Below are positions 11,161 to 21,442 of a DNA stretch of 64,000 nucleotides, piece after piece; within the stretch, counting starts at the first letter, position 1; the number at the start of each line of letters is the position of its first letter. A program made the position numbers and the translations under genes. The DNA comes from Aspidapion aeneum (Eukaryota > Arthropoda > Insecta > Coleoptera > Brentidae). The stretch covers positions 4,470,501 to 4,534,500 of the forward strand of contig OY755048.1 of NCBI GenBank assembly GCA_963576565.1, written 5' to 3'. The notes below the pieces were generated by a model. That model did no database searches, was not told the origin of the DNA, and was given only the letters and a program-made list of their open reading frames with translations.

Positions 11161-11619
11161 TCTTCTTGGGCTGTGTTATTCTTTTATTTTTAGACTTTCT
11201 TTAAAAATACGTTTATTAAGGAGCTCAGTATTACTTTTGTAAAAATTACCTTATTTATTCCCCAATTTTAATGAGATCTTTATTGATATTTGAGGACCTG
11301 AATAAATTTCACTTGAAGTTATCGACCTTGGCTTGCCACAGCTTTAATATTTTTCGGAAAAGATAACAATCACCGAGCTTTACTGAAAGGCTGTTTACCA
11401 ATTTATTTTCGAATGAAAAGATATATTTTTTTCTGTACATTTTTAGCAGGCGTTTCAGCTTCAAGACTAGATTATGAACAGAAAAAAATGCCAAAATATT
11501 CCTTTATAATCGCCTTCAATACACAAGATATAATATTGACAAATTATCTAGAGGGTTTGAAAATATTAGACCTTTAGTTTCTTCTCAGGGTACTCCATTT
11601 GACCTACTACCCTAGTAAC

Positions 11620-12600
11620 ACAGGTACGTTTTAAAACGTCCACTCCGGGCCTGGGGGATATTTTAAAAACGTACGCCTAGGTCCTTCTGGGTCCGATAAA
11701 GGTCCCTGGAACGACTTTGTGTGTATTATTTACGTTTTTAAAACGTCCTCACAGAACGTTTTTAAAACGTACTTGAAAAAAGTTTTTCGGACGTTTGTCA
11801 AATTTAATTTTTTATACCTTCTGCAAAATTTGGGGACGTTTAAAAAGCGTTCAGGGGACGTTTAAAAAACGTTCAGAGGACGTTTAAAAAACGTTTCAGG
11901 TGTCATATACTCCCATGGGTCGTTCGTATCATCTTTAGATAAACCAAAAATAAGATAACCAGACTTTTTAAATCTCATATTTTGGGATAGCATAATTGTC
12001 TGAAAACCATACATAAAAACTCTTCTTTAGATAAAAATATAGATTAGATGTTTGTGGGGCAAGAGGTTAAACAAACAACCCTCGGAAAGATATTATTATA
12101 GATACTTAGGTTTTAAAAGTGTGGCTGAAGAGTGGTAGTCAGTTCTGGGCATTCATTTCGAGACAACAGAAATGTTTCACGTAATAACTTTGAAAAAAAA
12201 TAAAGAAAGATTTAAGTTGCCTCTTTATATTTAACAAAGATTATATTAATATATATTTATTAACTTGATATATTACAAAAATAAATCAATTATATCGAAC
12301 ATAAAAACAAAATGTTTCATGTAAAAACTCTATTCCAAAAACAATAGTGACTCACAAAGAGTATTATTACACAGGGATCGCTGAAAAAACATTTCAGGGG
12401 ACGTTTAAAAACGTTTCAGGGACATTTTAAAAAAGTTTCTGGGACGTTTTAAAAACGTTTCAGGTACATTTTAAAAACGTTTCAGGTTAACCGAGGCGTT
12501 TCAGGGACGTGTTAAAAACGATTCAGGGACGTTTTAAAAATATTTCAGGGACGTCTCAAAAACATATCAGGGGCGTTTTAAAAACGTTCCAGCGGCCCTT
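11620..12600. repeat. Arrays of a self-complementary ACGTTTTAAAACGT-type unit
   Basis: Two blocks (about 11625-11905 and 12385-12595) consist of degenerate units of about 20-25 bp such as GGACGTTTTAAAAACGTTTC, separated by about 475 bp of ordinary AT-rich sequence. Each unit is close to palindromic. GGGCCC-type words follow at 12600-12680. No ORF. Confidence 0.7.
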
Positions 12601-12882
12601 AACAAAGTCTAGGCTTCGGGCCCCTTGGTATGGGCCCTTACATATTGGGCCCTTATGTATTTGGCCCTTTCATATTGGGCCTTCTTAAAACTTGTCTCCA
12701 CTTCAATCTGAGTTGAACTTGAACGTCTAACTTTTGAGTTTTCATACCTTTGACAGTGGGAAGGAAGAATTGTAGAAATCAGTTTGATGACTTGGTCGAG
12801 TTAATACCTTGAGAGTCTCTCGTTCTTGTATTGAGACACCGCAGACCTGCATAGATGAAAGTTTTCCGAAAATGTATGTATG

Positions 12883-12955
12883 GCTTCGGTGTTTCAATGT
12901 TTAGAATGTTTGCGTACAGAGCAAGAGATCCCGGGTTCGAGTCCCGGCCGAAGCA
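12883..12955 (+). tRNA. tRNA-like sequence, apparent anticodon ACA; probable pseudogene or SINE head
   Basis: 73 nt folding into a full cloverleaf: acceptor GCTTCGG/CCGAAGC (7 bp), a D-arm with three pairs and one T-T mismatch, anticodon stem TTTGC/GCAAG with loop GTACAGA, a 5-nt variable region, and T-arm CCGGG/CCCGG with loop TTCGAGT. The B box GGTTCGAGTCC is perfect; the A box is degraded and the D-loop lacks the GG pair. The apparent anticodon ACA would read the Cys codon UGU, which eukaryotes normally decode with GCA. A decayed gene or SINE-derived tRNA is therefore more likely than a working one. Confidence 0.5.
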
Positions 12956-13197
12956 AAAAACTTTTATCTTATTTTTCTTTCTTTAATTTCACTTGTTGTT
13001 TATAAATATTTAACTAATAAGTACAAAGGTATGGAATTAACTACGCATTACTTTAAAAACTACTTATAAAATATCCTAACGTTTGTACCTTAACGAAAGG
13101 AACTATTTTGTCTAAATCTACATCTTTCGCTCGTTGATTTTCTACTGAGATTATGGCCAATGAGCTAAGGCGATTTTGTACCATACTTTATACAGCG

Positions 13198-13260
13198 GCG
13201 TAGCGTGGGGGGGGGGGGCGGGGGTTCGTCGCCCCCCCCCCCCCCCCGACTAGCCAGGGT
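13198..13260. repeat. Poly-G/poly-C tract after a CAGCGGCGTAGCG end
   Basis: Long runs of G then C follow a CAGCGGCGTAGCG word that resembles the ends of CAGTGGCG-type MITEs. No matching right end was found, so only the simple-sequence tract is claimed. Confidence 0.5.
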
Positions 13261-13589
13261 TGACAATTGTTTGGCCGTTCACATTTTTTATGTTCGAAAG
13301 AAATGGTGACAAATTAAATATGGATTTGAAATGTTTAAATGTGCATATTTGTATTTTTGGAGTTTCTTTGATATACATAGGTAGATATTACTTTTTCTTA
13401 GAGTATATTGGGGGCCCGGGCGTCCTCAATATACACCCCCCCGCGTGGCGCGGTCTGCGGGGCCGGCTATCAACGATGTTTTTATAAGTTAGTGATTAAT
13501 AACGATAAAACTGCGTGTATGTTGTTTAAGTCAATTAGGTCTAATTTGGGGGCTGATGGCGTAATGCTGGATGTGCTCTCCATCCACAA

Positions 13590-14665
13590 AGCCAAGTTTA
13601 GAAAAACATTTCCAAACTAGTAAGAACCTTTCATTTTAAAATTTATATTGGAGAACTTGGCTTTACTTTTATCTTAATTCTTTTTACGGAATGACATTTT
13701 CGCGTACTTGGCTTTTTTTATATGAAATGTTTTTGTTACGATTTCACTTCTTTTTTAAAGGAATTGAATAATAATTAATTTTTAAAGTAGTAAATTATGC
13801 AGAATATTGTTCAAAAGTGTTGCAATGCCTTATTTAAAATTTTAAAGATTTTTTCCCATGGTTTTATCATAGTTCCTATCAGTCTTCCAAAGCTTAGCTC
13901 TCTAACGTTTCTAGAAGTAGGCAATGTTTCTTTCACATAACTTTAAATTTATAGGGCAGGAGAGTAAAGAGTAAATTAAAATTTTGGGCTTTTTGAATTT
14001 TTTCCCATGGTGTTATCAATGTTACTTTTATATAGCTCTACATTTATAGGAAAGGGAAGTAAATTAAAATGTTGGTGTTTTTAAATTTTTTCCTATAGTT
14101 TAATCATAATGCCTTTCAGTCTTAAGAAGCTCAGCTCTCTAGCGTTTCTGGAAGTGGGCAGTGTTACTTTTACATAACTTCACATTCATAGGGGAGGGAA
14201 ATAAATTAGAATTTTGGGGTATTTTAATTTTTTTCTATAGTTTTATCATAGTTTCTATCGGCCTTTCAAAGCTCAGCTCTCTAGCGCTTCTGGAAGTGGG
14301 CAATGTTAATTTTACATAACTTTACATGTATAGGGGAGGGGAGTAAATTAGAATTTTGGGCTTTTTTGATTTTTTCGAAGGGTTTCATCATAATTTCTAT
14401 CAGTGTGCCAAATGTCAGCTTTGTAGCATGTCTGGAAGTACAGTAGAATTTTGATGATCTATATATGAGTGAGTGAGTCAGTGGCAATTTCGACGTTTTT
14501 TGAAATTTCGTAACTATTTTACTATTTTATGGAAGTCCATGAAACTTAGAGGTGTTGTTATATCTATGGAGATTTACGACTGTGCAAAGTTTGAGATTCG
14601 TAGTTCATTGCAAAGTAGAATTTTAGATAGGTTAAATATGGGCTGAAATGTTTCAAGAACACAGA
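13590..14665. repeat. Dispersed composite repeat with internal ~140-bp tandem units, copy 1
   Basis: Starts with a block containing CCAAGTTTAGAAAAACATTT and CGCGTACTTGGCTTTTTT. It continues as about four to five tandem units containing CTCAGCTCTCTAGCG then GAAGTGGGCAATGTTA. It ends with GTGAGTGAGTCAGTGGCAAT and a block containing GGGCTGAAATGTTTCAAGAA. The same order, inverted, recurs at 45190-46680, which defines a family. There is no convincing ORF. Confidence 0.75.
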
Positions 14666-15212
14666 AAAAAAATTCTTTCTTCTAAAATCTTTACTCAAAG
14701 CAAGTTGACTTAACGAAACAGCCTGTTTTGCAACAATATTTTATTTTTCTTGTTATCTAGTATCAAAAGAAGACTCGGTGCTTTAAAACAAAACGCGGTT
14801 TCTCAAATCAAGATTTTTAGTTATCTTGAATATATTGTTTCACATAAAGAAAACACATTCTTAAAATAAAAAAAAATAATTACTCAAACAAAAAAAACAG
14901 ATATTTTTATTGAAGAAATACCAATTTTCTTAAAACGAGATAACAATGGATAATCTTTTCTCAAATTAAGAAAATAATTGGCAAATTTTCTCAATTTAAA
15001 AAACTCCGAATTTTCTTTGAACTAGACACCGGCAGCCAAAAGATATTTAATATCAAGACAACGGCCCCCTTATTGTCTTTCTTTGAGATAATTTTTCGGA
15101 TATTTTCTTGACTCGTTTCACCAGTCGGTACCTTTACAAACTTGTTCCGAAGGGCTCATCATTATGTGTGTGTGCAGCACGTGTCGGGCCGCCTGTCAAT
15201 TTATACATTTAA

Positions 15213-15285
15213 ATGGAAAACAAAAACATTGAACAACTTCTTCGGGAGTGGAATACTCCCGAAAATGTTGTTCTAAACTTTTTGG
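15213..15285 (+). CDS. Exon 1 of an unrecognised five-exon gene
   Basis: An ATG opens a 24-codon exon (MENKNIEQLLREWNTPENVV...) that ends in phase 1 at GG|GTAAGT. The peptide resembles the first helices of a SAM-like or other small helical domain, but I cannot assign it. The gene runs on the plus strand inside the large RhoGEF intron. The phase of this exon does not join cleanly to the next one I can see: the direct splice meets a stop in the required frame. Either a small exon is missed or the gene is decayed here. Confidence 0.55.
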
Positions 15286-15360
15286 GTAAGTTAAAAATAT
15301 ATACCTTAATATTTTTATGTGTGATTATATAAATTCTTTTACTAGTGAAGCTTGGTTCAG

Positions 15361-15497
15361 CAAACTCTCCTAGAAACAACTCCGTATGGATTCAGCATTT
15401 TAAACTATTATAAAGCAAACAACCTTCTCGACGAAACCCATAGAAATAGATTGGTGGACATAATCATTAAGCATATTTTTAACTACATTGTTAAAAA
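15361..15497 (+). CDS. Exon 2 of the same unrecognised gene
   Basis: Open from about 15361, after a GGTTCAG acceptor, to a GTAAGTT donor, ending in phase 2. The peptide contains YGFSILNYYKANNLLDETHR, then NRLVDIIIKHIFNY. The 'IL.YY..N..L....R..LV.III' pattern is one I associate with uncharacterised, often multi-copy metazoan proteins. No catalytic motif is visible. The start is uncertain because the upstream phase does not match exon 1. Confidence 0.55.
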
Positions 15498-15648
15498 GTA
15501 AGTTTTGGTAAAAATGAATAAATGCCCCCCCTTTATTCCCAGAACTTACTTATAAGTTCTAAGTAACTTTAGTTCTGTCATGACTCAATTTTTTTCAAAA
15601 ATATCAGAAAAATGCCGCAGATAAATAAACATGTTTTAGTTTTTTTAG

Positions 15649-15897
15649 TCGACTTCGACAGAACGACTACCAAATAATAGTTGGCACATACTATGTGCCA
15701 GCAATAAAAAAGTCCCTATCAATTACAGGAAAATCAGTCTGGGCAAAAGGCAAGTTAGTGGATAAAGCTCGAAATATCCTCTTCAAATCAGGAGAGTCTT
15801 TAAAATCCAGGACAAATAGAGCAAAAAAAAGATGTTTAAATGAAGACACGATAGACGAGACAGAAGTTTCAAAAATTGCAAAACTGGAAAAAGGCAT
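15649..15897 (+). CDS. Exon 3 of the same unrecognised gene
   Basis: Begins after TTTTTTTAG; its first base completes the split codon of exon 2, giving N-RLRQNDYQIIVGTYYVPAIKK. It continues with SVWAKGKLVDKARNILFKSG and a basic, charged tail, KSRTNRAKKRCLNEDT. The 'GKL.DK.RN.LF' box looks conserved. The donor is unclear: a weak GT at 15898 gives an open junction with exon 4, while a GC donor at 15894 would run into a stop. Confidence in the gene comes from three consecutive splice-compatible exons; the function is unknown. Confidence 0.6.
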
Positions 15898-15982
15898 GTT
15901 GACAAAATTATAATGAATGGTTATTGTGTTGAAAAGAAGGGTTTGTTTTAATATTTTTTTTTTAGATTTCAAGCAAGAATTA

Positions 15983-17540
15983 TATATATATTTATCGGTT
16001 TCACAACGTTCTACGTCTTCCGATACCCAATCTCCACTCGTTTCTGTTTGCCCATAATTCATCATCTAGGACTCTTATTCTTATTTCACTATCTATTCCT
16101 TCTCTCCAGCTTCTCCTTGGTCTTCCTCGTTTTCTTCGGCCAGTTGGTTTCCATTGTAATATTTGTTTAGGTAGTCTTCCATCATCCATTCTTTGTACAT
16201 GTCCGTACCACACCAGTTGTTTTGTTCTTATATCATCCACTAGAGTACGTTCACCCACTGTCATAATTTCTCTTATTCTTTGATTGGTAACTCTTTCTCT
16301 TTTTGATTTCCCTGCTGCTCTTCTCCAATAGTCCATCTCCGTAGCGGAAAGCATTTTTTCTGTTCTATCTTTGATTGGCCATACTTCTGAGCCGTATGTA
16401 ATAATACTTTTTACAATGGTGTTATATATAAGCTTTTTGTTATGTTTTGATATACTTTGGTCCCAAATTATTCCATTTAATAAAGTTATTGCTTTTCTTC
16501 CTTGTACGTTTCTATCTTTTATAGCTTTGTCTAGTGTTCCGTCAGCTGTAATTTTTAGACCCAAGTATTTATACTCATCACAGGACTGAATTCGCTGCCC
16601 AGTATTTAAGATTAGATCCTGTTTCGTTCCACCAATACACATATACTCTGTCTTATTGATATTAACCTCTAGTCCCCACTTATTGTACTCGTCTATTAGT
16701 TTTCGTGTCATATATTCGAGGTCGTCATAATCCTGAGCCACCACTATCTGATCGTCGGCGAAACATAAAGTATACAAGGTGGTTTCATTCAACGGAATTC
16801 CCATGTTTTGGCATTTTCTCTTCCAGACTTTAAGGACCTGTTCCAAATATATCTTGAAGAGCGTAGGCGAGATACAGCAACCTTGTTTAAGACCTTTATT
16901 TACTAGAAAGCCTTTGGTTAGTTTTGCTTTTATTTTAACTTTTGCCTTACTATTGCGGTATAACTCTTTGATGGCCTTAATTAGTTGTACGCTTATGTTT
17001 GTCTTTTCCAACGCTTTCCAAAGTAGATTTAGTGGTATACTATCATATGCCTTCTGCAAATCTACGTAAAGCAGATGGAGCTCTTGTCCGTATGCCATTT
17101 TCATTTCAATAACTTGGGTTATACAAAAGAGATGATCTGAAGTCGATCTACCCGCCCTGAAACCAGCTTGTTCTTCTGCCTCCATATCTTTATATTCGCT
17201 CTCCACTTTATTTCTTATTATTTTGCCATATATTCTGCTTAGCGTACTAGTTACAGATATACCTCTATAATTGTCACATATATCTTTCCTTCCTTTTTTG
17301 TGTATTGTGGATATATATGACGTTTTCCACTCAGTTGGTACTACAGCTCCATTTAAATATCTTTGGAAAAGATTCCGTAATCTACAAAACAATTCTTCAG
17401 TGCCATATTTAATAAGTTCAGCTGGGATATTTCCGGGTCCGGCAGATGTACCGCTTTTTAAGGTTTTGCACACGTTTTTGACCTCAGATATTGTGAGGGG
17501 TACTGGAGATCCCATCGTTCTAATGATATTGTCTCTTTTC
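15983..17540 (-). mobile_element. 5'-truncated RTE-like LINE (family 1), inserted in an exon
   Basis: A minus-strand non-LTR retrotransposon with a 14-bp target-site duplication. It lacks the endonuclease half and starts just upstream of the RT. The short 3' end, GTGAAACCGATAAATATA, runs straight into an AT-rich simple tail, as is usual for RTE-clade LINEs. It is very similar to the copies at 23481-26394 and 33078-33830, which suggests recent activity. The clade name is inferred from the single APE-RT ORF, the short tail and the C-terminal RRKRGRPRRSW box. Confidence 0.88.
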
Positions 17541-17548
17541 TCAAGCAA
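16001..17548 (-). CDS. LINE reverse transcriptase ORF (family 1, RT half)
   Basis: An open frame of about 515 codons encoding a non-LTR reverse transcriptase. The first few codons read through the 5' junction into host exon sequence, so the start is not native. Visible blocks: HKKGRKDICDNYRGISV, AGFRAGRST, motif A LLYVDLQKAYDS, motif B GLKQGCCISPTLFKIYLE, the catalytic FADD of motif C, the NKTEYMCIG and YKYLGLKIT thumb motifs, then a C-terminal RMDDGRLPKQ...GRRKRGRPRRSW box. The frame is intact to the stop, but without the endonuclease domain the copy cannot retrotranspose on its own. Confidence 0.9.
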   Translation of the reverse strand: MLEKRDNIIRTMGSPVPLTISEVKNVCKTLKSGTSAGPGNIPAELIKYGTEELFCRLRNLFQRYLNGAVVPTEWKTSYISTIHKKGRKDICDNYRGISVTSTLSRIYGKIIRNKVESEYKDMEAEEQAGFRAGRSTSDHLFCITQVIEMKMAYGQELHLLYVDLQKAYDSIPLNLLWKALEKTNISVQLIKAIKELYRNSKAKVKIKAKLTKGFLVNKGLKQGCCISPTLFKIYLEQVLKVWKRKCQNMGIPLNETTLYTLCFADDQIVVAQDYDDLEYMTRKLIDEYNKWGLEVNINKTEYMCIGGTKQDLILNTGQRIQSCDEYKYLGLKITADGTLDKAIKDRNVQGRKAITLLNGIIWDQSISKHNKKLIYNTIVKSIITYGSEVWPIKDRTEKMLSATEMDYWRRAAGKSKRERVTNQRIREIMTVGERTLVDDIRTKQLVWYGHVQRMDDGRLPKQILQWKPTGRRKRGRPRRSWREGIDSEIRIRVLDDELWANRNEWRLGIGRRRTL

Positions 17549-17898
17549 GAATTAATTTAAAGGTAAATAACGAGCCTTGGTCCGAAGTTATAGAGAAATG
17601 GAACAAAACGTACCCAGTACGTGAAGTAAATGAAGAAAGGACTGTGGCACAATTTTTAAATAAATGGCCAATTTTAAGGGATCTCAGAAGTGAAGTACTG
17701 GTATGTATCTTTATCTAATTGTAAAACTGACAGTCTACAATATTATTAATTTGGGACATTTTCTCAAATTTACAGGAGGGTAATTGAATTGAACAGAAAA
17801 GTTGAAGTAAATGTCGCTATACAGAAGCAAATTTTATCAAAATTACAAATTTCTAAGCACTGTTTTACACTTTTTGATTTTTATGTTTTGTATTGCAG

Positions 17899-18087
17899 AT
17901 TAACTTGGATTTCTCAAAAAAGTTTCCCAACAAAGAACTATGTTTCTATATATATTTCAAAACATTTTTTGAGAAAGTGGTGAAGGAAAAAAAGAGCACA
18001 CACCCCCACCTGGAGGAACTCTTTATCTCACTGGAAGCGATTCCAGAGGAAAGTTCGGGGAACATCGGTACTTCCGTGGATTCCTAG
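17899..18087 (+). CDS. Last exon of the same unrecognised gene
   Basis: Follows TTTTGTATTGCAG and runs 62 codons to a TAG. It joins exon 4 in phase 0. The peptide begins INLDFSKKFPNKELCFYIYF, continues with FFEKVVKEKKSTHPHLEELF and ends in an acidic, serine-rich tail. 'DF...FP' followed by an amphipathic 'W/F..F...I' helix fits the C-terminus of the same family. No known enzymatic signature. Confidence 0.6.
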   Translation: MNLDFSKKFPNKELCFYIYFKTFFEKVVKEKKSTHPHLEELFISLEAIPEESSGNIGTSVDS

Positions 18088-18863
18088 ATGATGATGATTT
18101 TTTTAACTTTGAACGGTTTGACCTACGCTGATAAAATTTAATACACGTATTGCCCTTATATCTCCAAACGACTTATTCTGAAATGATTCAGCTTCTGTAA
18201 TAATAATATGTACTATTACCTACCAGTCTATATTATCACAAAACTACCAGTCTACTACTTTTTTGTTAAAATTTTGAAATACTTATCCCTTTATACCTAC
18301 GTTCTAGCCAGTGCTAAGTACTACAGATGCAAAAATATTTTTGCCCCTCTCTAGGGCCCTCTTTTTACAGGCGAAATATTTGTAGTTTTCATAGACTGGT
18401 GAAGTAGCACATACTAAAAAATTTTTGAGTGAACAGTTTGAGTCGTTTTCGAGATATTGGGGACAATCGAAAATCACATTTTTTAAACTTGTTACCGTTA
18501 AGATTTATTTATTTCCAAATGTTAGCGACACTTTAACGCGAACCAGTATGAAAATTGACAATATTCCAGTCGGAAATTTTGATAACCAATATCCGCACAG
18601 AATATTTTTATTATTTTCATTCTGATTATTAACCCTTTGGCTCAGGTTGGTCCTAAACAACATATCGAAGCCCTAATGGTTCACGCTTTCCTAGCTTCTA
18701 TTTTTATTTCAATAAGTTTTTATTATGTATTTTTTTGTTTGTTTGTTCTAGTGTTAATAAAACCACATTTTCTTAAACACAGATTTTAATGCTTTTTATA
18801 CTTGACTTATTCCTCCTAGTGTGAGCTGTGTGAAAGCTAATTTTTTCTGTGTGAATGCTTTTT
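18088..18863. other. Non-coding stretch, nothing recognised
   Basis: AT-rich sequence downstream of the unrecognised gene. An AATAAAA word near 18758 could serve as a polyadenylation signal, but it is more than 650 bp after the stop codon. No repeats or ORFs that I can support. Confidence 0.5.
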
Positions 18864-18883
18864 AGATATCTTTCTTTTATTTT

Positions 18884-19288
18884 CTTTAGTGGATTATATA
18901 TTCAATTTGAAGGAAAATCTCTGGGTTTCGGTCAAACAACTTATTGGTAATTAGTTAGCTCTTTAACAACGCCAAGCTTTTGGAACTGTTTTGTTCCTTC
19001 TTCAGGGCTAAAATATTCTATATGTTTGGAATGTTTAAACCATTAACAAATTAATAGAATTTGTATCTAATTAAAATGGAAATAAATGGTTACATACCAT
19101 GCTGTGAGCTTATGGTAGTTGTTGATTTTCATTGTTTAAATTCTGTGATTTCTTTGTTTTGTCTGTTTCTTTTTTTTTTAAATTTAACCTTTCAAACATA
19201 TACAATATTTTAGCCCTGAAGAAGTGCCGAAAGCTTAGAGTTGACTAATTAAATAAGTTGTTTGACCGAAACCTAGCTATTTTCCTTC
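18884..19288. mobile_element. 405-bp insertion with inverted ends and 19-bp flanking repeats
   Basis: Flanked by the direct repeat AGATATCTTTCTTTTATTT at 18864-18882 and 19289-19307. The ends are inverted: GGTTTCGGTCAAACAACTTA-type sequence near 18930 and its complement near 19255, each next to a TTCAGGGCTAAAATATT-type block. The words CCTGAAGAAG and CCGAAAGC recall terminal repeats of Penelope-like elements, so this may be a non-autonomous derivative. That assignment is inferred. Confidence 0.65.
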
Positions 19289-20340
19289 AGATATCTTTCT
19301 TTTATTTATTTTTAATCTTCTTACCTAAGATTTCTCGAAACCATAAAATTAAATACCTTTCATGAGATATAAATCACTTACATCAACAATATGGGTCGTA
19401 TGGCACTTTTTTTAAAGGTTTAATTCTCTAAATAATTTTCTAAAAAATGTTAAGATTGGTTCATTGAAAAAAAAAACCTCTTATTTAACAATATAACGTA
19501 CACAAAACATACAAGTGATCTGTTAATAATTGTGAGTGTGTGTTGTTAACCTTTTATTTTATAACATCTTGCAAAAATATTTAGGGAATTAAAAAACCTA
19601 TTGCCATATTGCATTCTAAGTAATAAAAAAATTTAACCAATTCTTACATGAGTTTGATGTGTCTTATTTTTTTTCCAAAAAATGTATGCTTTCGAGAAAT
19701 CTTGGATGGAAAGTTTTAAAATAAACACCCTTTATGTTTGTGGCTTTCATGCAGACTATCCCAAAATCTCAAATAAATTAAATTAATAAAATAGCAAATT
19801 TCCCGTTTTTTATGTCATTTTGGAGGGTAGTTTTATTTTTACTTGCTTATATTAGGAACGCCCAAATTCATTGTAAAACTTTTGACAAAATACTTGTGGA
19901 AAATTTTAATATATTGATCCTAAATTTTTATAATTTATACTCGAAAATAATATAAAAAACGTTTTTGCACTTCAGTGACTAAAAACGTATTTTACTCCTC
20001 CATTTCAGGGACTAAAATAGTACTTTTTATCCCAGAATTTTAGTCCCGGGGAGTTTTTATTCAAGAAAATGAATGTTTTTATTCTTGGTAAAAAGTGGAA
20101 TTTTTCTAAAAGCAAGAACGTGGGAGACATTGTTTTCTTGCATAAATGCAATACTTCTCTTCGATTAAATTATGATTTTACAGATAATTTTCTTCAATTA
20201 AGATTTTTAATTTTCTTGAAATAGTACATTATATACCTAGGGACTAAAGTGGTGCTTTTTATCATGAAGCAAAAGATTGTAGCCCGACCGAAAAGAAAGG
20301 GCCACAGTTTGCTAAGGGATAAAACGGCACTTTAATCACA

Positions 20341-20342
<2 letters not shown>

Positions 20343-20391
<49 letters not shown>
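20343..20391. repeat. (TA)n microsatellite
   Basis: About 24 TA units bounded by CATGA and TCATG, so the whole locus can form a hairpin. The surrounding 19310-20640 stretch is AT-rich, with no gene or element I can name. Confidence 0.9.
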
Positions 20392-20392
<1 letters not shown>

Positions 20393-21442
20393 TGTTGAAC
20401 AATGTTGAATATTTGAAAGCTATTTTTAATTCTAAACATCTTTTCTTTATAACAATTTTCGATATTGTCAAAAAGAAAGGTACTTTACTCAAGAGCAAAA
20501 ATCACATTTTTTGACAAACCTCGTAATATGATGAAAAAATTTAACATCTGATGGTTGCATTTTAGGTTTTGGACCATGCAGAACTTTTTATGAAGAATAA
20601 CTTTTTTTCGTAAAGCTAATAATAAAAAAGTTTCCCATATGCCGCCAACTTACGTGGACACACTGTATTTACGATTTATTTATTATTTTTAATCTGTACC
20701 TCCTAAACATTATCGACATAGTGTGTTTAAATCAATACTAGTCGAAAGTGTTAACGAGAAACAAGCGTTACTGTGTTTTAGATTGAACCTTTATTATCAA
20801 AAGTTCTTATGGGCACAACTTAAATTAATGACCAGTTTTTAAAATACAGGGTGTTTAGTGTGATAATGCCCAAGAAGTATTATAGCTCTTTGGACGGGTT
20901 TTCCCAACGCTTACGCAATGTTACTATTAAATATATTTACGATTTATTTATTACTTTTAATCTGTACCTTTAAGACGTTATCTACAGGGTGTTTAAGTAA
21001 ATATTAGTCGAAAGTTTATTATAGTTTATTACTTTACAAAAAGTAGTATGAAGTTTTTTTAGTTTAATTTTTGAACAGAATGTTACTTTTTTGTACCTGT
21101 TTCTTTTAGTCACATGTCCAAATTAATATTTTATAAACCATACTAAGAGAAAAACTATCTAGACCTCTTCCAAGAAATGACTAAAAAGTAATTGTATTAC
21201 GTTATTTAACAACAACATTATTAGTATTTTCTTTAAAAAAAGTCTCTTAAAGTCCCCTTTTCTTTAAAATTAGTCCCTTCTCGCTTTTTTTTGCAGCACA
21301 AACTCGCTAAAAGCCCTGTTTCAATAGTAGAATGCTAAATAATATATAAAAAACATAGATTTCATGATAGTATTTAATATTTGTCGAACCACCCTGTATT
21401 AAATACTTAATAAGTCAAGAATCATTAAGAAACTAATAAATA

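Larger units (their letters stand above)
15966..17700 (+). pseudogene. Exon 4 of the same gene, split by a LINE insertion
   Basis: The exon starts after a TTTTTTTTTAG acceptor at 15966. It is interrupted at 15982 by a minus-strand LINE occupying 15983-17540, flanked by the 14-bp duplication TCAAGCAAGAATTA (15969-15982 and 17541-17554), and resumes at 17555. Skipping the insert and one repeat restores an open frame reading FQARINLKVNNEPWSEV then IEKWNKTYPVR, ending phase 0 at CTG|GTATGT. The 'EPW..V..KW..T..VR' box looks like a conserved domain edge. With the LINE in place this exon cannot be translated intact, so this copy is probably inactive unless the LINE is spliced out. Confidence 0.6.

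Noticed and set aside
13198..13460. Possible CAGYGGCG-type MITE
   Set aside because: Only a left end is visible; no right inverted end or duplication.
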